Below are positions 23,279 through 27,384 of a stretch of DNA of 27,384 nt, piece after piece. A program made the position numbers and the translations under genes. The number at the start of each line of letters is the position of its first letter. Position 1 is the stretch's first letter. Under the pieces are notes generated by a model, which was not told the origin of the DNA, ran no database searches, and saw nothing but the letters and a program-made list of their open reading frames with translations. The stretch is taken from the IMG/VR virus record IMGVR_UViG_3300049856_000189, positions 1-27,384 of that record; one strand, 5' to 3'. The DNA comes from a virus.

Positions 23279-23499
23279 TCTTGCCAAGCCTCGCTAGCGT
23301 CATCTGTTCCAAAAAATAACCACACAGCAACACTTAATTCATGCTCGTAGGATTCGTTAATGCACACCGTGCGGCCATCAAAATCAACAACGTGGCGACC
23401 GCGTGCGATTTGGCCAAAACCGTTATCGACAATCTTCTGTCCAAATACCCGGTAATCAAGCTGAGACCAAAACCAATTGGGCGAGTATTTGCTAGCCAC
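23275..23499 (-). CDS. Hypothetical early protein (74 aa)
   Basis: A 74-aa protein from a GTG at 23499, SKYSPNWFWSQLDYRVFGQK and so on, rich in aromatic residues, with a beta-rich middle (GRHVVDFDGRTVCI) and a Trp-containing end. GGCGG lies about 6 bases before the GTG. The frame stays open to a TTG at 23544, which would give 89 aa with a hydrophobic N-terminus, but that stretch overlaps a 27-aa membrane peptide in another frame. No family recognised. Confidence 0.5.
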   Translation of the reverse strand: MASKYSPNWFWSQLDYRVFGQKIVDNGFGQIARGRHVVDFDGRTVCINESYEHELSVAVWLFFGTDDASEAWQE

Positions 23500-23575
23500 G
23501 GAAAACCGCCACGGCAAACATAAAACAAATAACGCAGGCTGCAAAAAATAATACCCTGGACTCTGGCGTGTTCAT
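23492..23575 (-). CDS. 27-aa membrane peptide
   Basis: MNTPESRVLFFAACVICFMF then AVAVFRG: a short polar start, one hydrophobic span of about 17 residues and a basic end. It starts 7 bases after the preceding gene, with purine-rich sequence (AAAGAG, AAGAAG) upstream, and ends in an 8-base overlap with the GTG of the next gene. The spacing favours a real coupled gene. Function unknown. Confidence 0.4.
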   Translation of the reverse strand: MNTPESRVLFFAACVICFMFAVAVFRG

Positions 23576-23582
23576 CTTCTTT

Positions 23583-24089
23583 TCACTCTTTAATTGCAAT
23601 TAACTTCTGCCCATCTTCTAGCGCATCAATTCCTTCTACACGCTTAAATTCACCGCTTCCGCCTTTGTTGTAGACTTTTACGGTGTAGGTTTTTTGCTGC
23701 GCTGGCATTGGCGGCATGGCGTAGAGCGGGTAAGCCTCTCCTGTTTTCATCCAGTGCTCTGCAATTTCTTTGTCTGTTGTGTGGGTTCCGCAACAGCGGT
23801 GAGATGTTACTCTCCAGGAATCCGGCTCCTGCTTCTCCGCAGTCTCTATGCATGCTCGCAATGAATAGATGGTTTCCTGCCTTAATTCCGCTAGCGTAAT
23901 CTCTGCATCATGCAATTTTTTAAGCTCGCCCAGCTCAACAATAACTGCGGCCAAGCGTTGGTTTTGCTCGTCAATGATCTTCTTCATTCGCTCACGATCG
24001 GCAGCATGATCTGAGAACAAAACAATATCGCCGTCCGGCTCTTCTGCCCAATTCTCGTCACATCTATTAAAAATATATCGCTTAATCAT
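23583..24089 (-). CDS. Mosaic early protein with Ea22-like C-terminal part
   Basis: A 168-aa protein made of two parts. Residues ~30-90 are coiled-coil helix (DRERMKKIIDEQNQRLAAVI onward). Then a segment EPDSWRVTSHRCC...TDKEIAEHWMKTGEAYPLYAMPP is of the kind found in Ea22-like and related early phage proteins, where a Trp-rich strand is followed by 'A-W---G-PLYA-PP'. The last 40 residues are a beta-rich tail. Such proteins are modular and of unknown function. The start overlaps the upstream stop by ATGA. Confidence 0.6.
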   Translation of the reverse strand: MIKRYIFNRCDENWAEEPDGDIVLFSDHAADRERMKKIIDEQNQRLAAVIVELGELKKLHDAEITLAELRQETIYSLRACIETAEKQEPDSWRVTSHRCCGTHTTDKEIAEHWMKTGEAYPLYAMPPMPAQQKTYTVKVYNKGGSGEFKRVEGIDALEDGQKLIAIKE

Positions 24090-24451
24090 CGTGCTTTCAT
24101 CCGCGCTTCAAGGTTAATTTGCTCCTGTGTTTTCGCCGCCTGCATCCTTGCGGTTTGCTCGCTGTAAAACCCCTTACGTGAGATTTTAAGTGAGCCTTGG
24201 TAGATATGGTAAAGGCCCGAAGCTTTGCAGTATTTAACCTCTGCCGTTTCCTTGCTGTCTTTTTTTGTCCTTAGCTGAACCTCTTCGAATTCCTTTTTTG
24301 AAGTGTTAAGGCTGAATTGCTTGCAGGCTTTAACCGGAGTTTTTTTAAGCGGCTCTATTTTGATTTTACCGCCGCCCTTTAGAAAAGATTCAATATCGCT
24401 TTGCAGGCTTTGTCGCAGCTCTGCCGCTGGGTTATGTATCGCTTGCATCAT
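24086..24451 (-). CDS. Basic hypothetical early protein (121 aa)
   Basis: A Lys-rich protein starting MMQAIHNPAAELRQSL, with a long basic central region (KIKIEPLKKTPVKACKQF) and a helical C-terminus (ARMQAAKTQEQINLEARMKA). Nucleic acid binding would suit the charge but no family is recognised. AGGA lies 5 bases before the ATG at 24451, which is preferred over a TTG at 24481; it begins 20 bases inside the preceding gene. The ATG directly after it (24448) is an equally spaced alternative. Confidence 0.55.
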   Translation of the reverse strand: MMQAIHNPAAELRQSLQSDIESFLKGGGKIKIEPLKKTPVKACKQFSLNTSKKEFEEVQLRTKKDSKETAEVKYCKASGLYHIYQGSLKISRKGFYSEQTARMQAAKTQEQINLEARMKAR

Positions 24452-24908
24452 TAAGATCCTTTGCTGATTTCGAGTTTGCAAGACCGGACTGATGCTGACT
24501 ATGGGCCATATTGGTCATGGCGTTGATACGGCGCACCTTCTGCGCGAACGTTTCAGTGGTAGTGTTGATAGCGTTATTACTCATTAAGGCGCTATTGTTC
24601 TGACCGATGTTATAAGCGTTAATAATATGTTGTCGTCGGTCTAGCTCCTTGTTTAAAACGGAATTCTCGTGATCTAAAAACGCCTCGTGGTCAGTGGAGT
24701 TTTTAAGCTGCCACTTGACGTGCTTTAATTCTCTCCTGAATGCGTCAAGCGCATTCATCATGTCGCACTGTATAGCGTTGTTGCGAATGTGCCCTACTAG
24801 CCAGCCAATAAAAAATGTAGCCAACTGAATGAACGCAATTACCGCCACCGGCTGGACGTTCTCGTGTAGAAAATCCAAAAATAAAACAAGATAAAAATAA
24901 GTGTCCAT
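24432..24908 (-). CDS. Membrane-anchored coiled-coil protein (158 aa)
   Basis: A 158-aa protein with a hydrophobic N-terminus: a short segment at residues 4-14 and a clear membrane span at about 20-40 (VAVIAFIQLATFFIGWLVGH). It is followed by a coiled-coil helix (ALDAFRRELKHVKWQLKNST and on) and an Asn/Ser-rich polar tail. The layout suggests an inner-membrane anchored early protein, possibly an interaction partner of host functions such as exclusion or membrane stress. That is inference; no family is recognised. GAG lies 6 bases before the ATG. Confidence 0.6.
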   Translation of the reverse strand: MDTYFYLVLFLDFLHENVQPVAVIAFIQLATFFIGWLVGHIRNNAIQCDMMNALDAFRRELKHVKWQLKNSTDHEAFLDHENSVLNKELDRRQHIINAYNIGQNNSALMSNNAINTTTETFAQKVRRINAMTNMAHSQHQSGLANSKSAKDLNDASDT

Positions 24909-24920
24909 AAGTTTCTCGAT

Positions 24921-25028
24921 TTAGTTAAATTGGTGCCCTGTATTGAACGCCCCAGGGCAGGGCGGAGCCATCATCTTAATAAAATCAGCAGAGTTACCAG
25001 CCGCACAAGAACCATTCCCGCCGCCCAT
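24921..25028 (-). CDS. Small hypothetical protein (35 aa)
   Basis: MGGGNGSCAAGNSADFIKMM then APPCPGAFNTGHQFN, 35 residues (39 from an in-frame ATG at 25040). GGGG lies 6 bases before the preferred ATG, and the codons are strongly purine-first, which supports coding. It competes with a hydrophobic frame (24971-25123) read over the same DNA. The protein has no recognised family; the Gly-rich start and the Pro-Pro-Cys-Pro turn are its only features. Confidence 0.4.
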   Translation of the reverse strand: MGGGNGSCAAGNSADFIKMMAPPCPGAFNTGHQFN

Positions 25029-25123
25029 AAAACGCCCCATTTACCCAGGAGGTAACGCGATGAACCTGAAAAGACTGGCACGGCGGTAGTTATATTTAAA
25101 GTCGCAAGTACATCTATGCACAC
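24971..25123 (-). CDS. Alternative 50-aa hydrophobic frame after the exonuclease
   Basis: From a GTG at 25123, this frame encodes a polar N-terminal half and a strong membrane span (GVLWAAGMVLVRLVTLLILL) ending in Arg. It follows the exonuclease stop after 21 bases in the same frame. It overlaps the 35-aa gene out of frame for 58 bases. No good ribosome binding site precedes the GTG. Only one of the two frames may be used, or both. Confidence 0.3.
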   Translation of the reverse strand: MCIDVLATLNITTAVPVFSGSSRYLLGKWGVLWAAGMVLVRLVTLLILLR

Positions 25124-25144
25124 CGCTAACCGACTGCCCTCGCT

Positions 25145-26797
25145 TTAAGCCGTTAAATATTCTTTAAATGCGCTCACAATTACTGACTCTGCCGTGTTTG
25201 CATCACATCCAAAGTGCATGGCTATAATGTTTACAATGTCGTCTGCGGTTGCGGTAAATATTCTGTTTTGTTGTTTCGGGGAGCTGGGGGCTATTGCAAC
25301 TTTTTGAATTGATATTTCGTCATTTGACGCAGCAGGAGCAAATGCCTGTTTTCCGACAAATGCGGGGGCTTCAACTATTTCAGAATCCGCAACTCGCTTG
25401 GCCTCAGCCGCAACGCGAGCCGCTTCCTCAGCTATTTTTGCATCGGCAATGCGTTTGGCTTCTTCCTCGATGCGGGCCTTTTCCTTGGATTCGTATTCGC
25501 TTATGCGCTGCTTGATGATTGCGGTTAATGAGTCGCCCTCTTTCTGGATAAGTGCCTGCAAATCGTTAAATAGGAATTTATGATTTACCGCAATTTCGTT
25601 AAACAAAACTAAATTGGCCTGTAGTTTTTTCAGAACAATAGTTGAATCTATTTTTGCCTGCGCTAGCACGTCATTAATTGCGCTGCGGTATGTATCTATC
25701 GTGCGCTTGCTTTTACCTGCTGCGGCGAAGTCCACAGCTATGTGAGGCATTGATACGCGGTATGCAATGTCGCTGTGCGATAAGCTAAGGGCCTCATTAC
25801 ACTCTGCAATGTGCTTTCCCAGTGAATCATTCGCAGCCCGCACCGCTTCATATTTACGATTACTTTTTTCTGATTCGATCAGTTTTGACAGCATTAATCG
25901 CGTTTTTCTGTGCTCTTCGGATATATAATCAATAGTTAAGAGCACTTCGTTAACGCTAATTGCCTGGGATAAAACCTGTTTTTTAGTAACAACTAGTTCC
26001 TTCTCTACGCGGTCACAAAACTTAACAACGCCCTCGGCATCGGCAAAATCTTGATCCGTTTGAAGATCCTTATTAACGCTACCGATAAATTTAAGTGCAT
26101 AGTCTTGATAAATAGACAGGTTGGAGGATTTAACCTGTCCTGAAATTTCAACCACAAGCGCTGGTAAATCTTTTATTGTTTTCCCCTCAAACTTTGGTGC
26201 CGAATCTTGATGCACGTAGGTTTCTAAATCCTTATCGAATAGCTTCCATCCTTCGATTAATTGGGCGCGACGATTGGGTACAGAGTAATAAATGCACTCA
26301 GCATAATTTTTCTCCGTGCCATCAGAAACAGCAAAAATGCACCATTCGTTTTCGCTTACCGCAAGCTGGTGCTCAAGCTGCCAGTATATTTTTGGTGGCA
26401 GCGCTGCATCGGCGGTAACCAGAGCAAACAGCTCTTGATTCATCTGCTTGTGCTCCCAGTGTGGCTTGTACAGCGGGGCTGTGATTCCATCATAGGAGGC
26501 GAGCAGCTCAAGCCCGTCGATAGCATTTACGGCAACAACAGGGTAAAGCTCATCACCGAGAATTGCCTCTGCAATTGGGCGCGCTAGGGCTTCTGTTTCG
26601 TGGCCTTTATTGAAAACGAATTTTTCTACCCATTCGTTTATTTCACGCTCGATGCCGGACGATTTAAGTCGCAATAATTCGTCGCGAGAGATTTGTGGCG
26701 ATGCGCCCATCATTACCGGTGCTTCTGATGCGCATTTATATTTACGGCGCACCTCTTTCCAGGCATCAGAGCCTTGTTCAAGGTTAAGAATTTGCAT
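25145..26797 (-). CDS. YqaJ/lambda-exonuclease-type recombinase with long coiled-coil C-terminus
   Basis: A 550-aa protein. Residues 1 to ~200 are a YqaJ-like viral exonuclease domain: GSDAWKEVRRK start, KCASEAPVMMG, the active-site SYDG (D103) and WEHKQ (E115, K117), and YWQLEHQLAVS around 138-148. This enzyme trims 5' ends of double-stranded DNA so that an annealing protein can load. Residues ~200-420 resemble DUF1351-like helical sequence, then an Ala/Glu/Lys-rich coiled coil (EEAKRIADAKIAEEAARVAA) and a short C-terminal domain. Lambda exonuclease is 226 aa, so over half is extra. It overlaps the bet gene by 14 bases; AAGGAG precedes the ATG. Confidence 0.82.
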   Translation of the reverse strand: MQILNLEQGSDAWKEVRRKYKCASEAPVMMGASPQISRDELLRLKSSGIEREINEWVEKFVFNKGHETEALARPIAEAILGDELYPVVAVNAIDGLELLASYDGITAPLYKPHWEHKQMNQELFALVTADAALPPKIYWQLEHQLAVSENEWCIFAVSDGTEKNYAECIYYSVPNRRAQLIEGWKLFDKDLETYVHQDSAPKFEGKTIKDLPALVVEISGQVKSSNLSIYQDYALKFIGSVNKDLQTDQDFADAEGVVKFCDRVEKELVVTKKQVLSQAISVNEVLLTIDYISEEHRKTRLMLSKLIESEKSNRKYEAVRAANDSLGKHIAECNEALSLSHSDIAYRVSMPHIAVDFAAAGKSKRTIDTYRSAINDVLAQAKIDSTIVLKKLQANLVLFNEIAVNHKFLFNDLQALIQKEGDSLTAIIKQRISEYESKEKARIEEEAKRIADAKIAEEAARVAAEAKRVADSEIVEAPAFVGKQAFAPAASNDEISIQKVAIAPSSPKQQNRIFTATADDIVNIIAMHFGCDANTAESVIVSAFKEYLTA

Positions 26798-27384
26798 TTT
26801 CTAATTCTCCTTCGATTGGGGCGTTAATAGATTCAATTATGTCTAGCTGAGACTGGGTTAAAACGCCTCTTTTGCTTAGCGTTGCAATCCACTCCTCCTT
26901 CTTAGATGTTCCTTTTTCTACAGCCTCTTTCCATTTTGTGAAATTTTTATCAAATGCAGCTTGCGGGTATTCCGGCAATTCTTTTGGTTGTTCCGGCTCT
27001 TTCTCCTTCGGCGGAGTAATATCCTTTTCCGTAATTCGCTCCGCTTCGTCTTCGTCGTAAATTCCGGAAAACCCAAACGCAATGCGCGAGGCCTGAATTA
27101 ATGATTTGTGTCTGTGCATACGCTTTGGGTGAGAATCCCATGGAGTAACAAAAGTAACAGAGCGGCAAACCTCGTCGAAATATTCTCGAATCACCGTTGG
27201 CCTGTCACGATCCTTGCGATACAAAATGCACTCAATCCATGCGTGCGCCAGCTTGCCTTTGTGAGCTACGGTTTCTTCTGAGTAATTAAATTCAACACCA
27301 TTAAATTGCGGGTGCTCGTTAATTATTCGGCTCCATCCGTCAACGCCAACCACGGGAACAATTCCGTTTTTCGTGTCCGGGTAG
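26784..27384 (-). CDS. bet: Bet/RecT-type single-strand annealing protein, 5' end outside the window
   Basis: The frame is open to the right edge, reading YPDTKNGIVPVVGVDGWSRI there, so the N-terminus lies outside. Visible family features are the VDGWSRIINEHPQFNG segment, WIECILYRKDRDRPTVIREY, the SHPKRMHRHKSLIQASRIAF motif and AFGFSGIYDEDEAERI, all typical of the Bet/RecT superfamily. After ~85 residues of linker and helix a ~50-residue C-terminal domain (FTKWKEAVEKGTSKKEEW) follows. It anneals complementary single strands made by the neighbouring exonuclease. Confidence 0.88.
   Translation of the reverse strand, partial: YPDTKNGIVPVVGVDGWSRIINEHPQFNGVEFNYSEETVAHKGKLAHAWIECILYRKDRDRPTVIREYFDEVCRSVTFVTPWDSHPKRMHRHKSLIQASRIAFGFSGIYDEDEAERITEKDITPPKEKEPEQPKELPEYPQAAFDKNFTKWKEAVEKGTSKKEEWIATLSKRGVLTQSQLDIIESINAPIEGELENANS

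Noticed and set aside
1-27384. tRNA genes, CRISPR arrays and insertion sequences
   Set aside because: By eye, the intergenic gaps are short and show no cloverleaf, regular repeat-spacer pattern, transposase frame or terminal inverted repeats.

Overview
The window is a 27.4 kb piece of a tailed-phage genome of the P22-like short-tailed (podovirus) type. The call rests on the structural gene order, which follows P22 almost gene for gene: small terminase, large terminase, P22-type portal, acidic scaffold, P22-type coat (428 aa), gp4-like adaptor, gp10-like tail hub, coiled-coil needle-like protein, three ejection proteins in the gp7/gp20/gp16 positions, and a tailspike with a P22-type head-binding domain. 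Base composition is mid-GC, and the Bet/YqaJ recombination pair together with the P22-type capsid suggests a gammaproteobacterial host. No host genes, tRNAs or CRISPR arrays were seen, and the host genus cannot be named from this window.

Layout. Positions 1-560 carry two or three small leftward genes behind a good sigma70-like promoter (532-560). From 659 to 21775 everything reads rightward as one densely packed late region, with many ATGA/TAATG stop-start overlaps. It starts with an N4-gp49/Sf6-gp66 family protein and a short basic peptide. A lysis cassette follows (membrane protein, tiny membrane peptide, holin-like protein, GH108 endolysin, second holin-like protein), then DNA packaging, head, neck, ejection and tailspike genes. 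Four insertions stand out against the P22 plan: a 604-aa beta-helix adhesin between the terminase genes; a zinc-ribbon protein between the gp4-like and gp10-like genes; an Asp/Asn beta-hydroxylase plus cupin pair where P22 has gene 14; and a small acidic gene after coat. A strong intrinsic terminator sits directly behind the coat gene.

From 27384 down to 21772 all genes read leftward and form an early operon that converges tail to tail with the tailspike. It begins (cut by the window edge) with a Bet/RecT-type annealing protein, then a YqaJ-type exonuclease fused to a long coiled-coil C-terminus. After that come about ten small accessory genes: membrane peptides, zinc-finger-like proteins and a coiled-coil protein. 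The far end shows decay: the C-terminal stump of an ASCH-type protein, a Cys-rich gene with an apparent frameshift, and a 51-aa protein resembling only the N-terminal arm domain of a tyrosine integrase, lying next to the tailspike, close to where P22 carries its attP/int region.

How the parts work together: Bet and exonuclease handle phage DNA recombination; the terminase and portal package DNA into scaffold-built capsids; the neck proteins close the head; the ejection proteins deliver DNA; two beta-helix proteins probably read or cleave surface glycans; and the lysis cassette releases the particles. The roles of the hydroxylase/cupin pair and of most small leftward genes are unknown.
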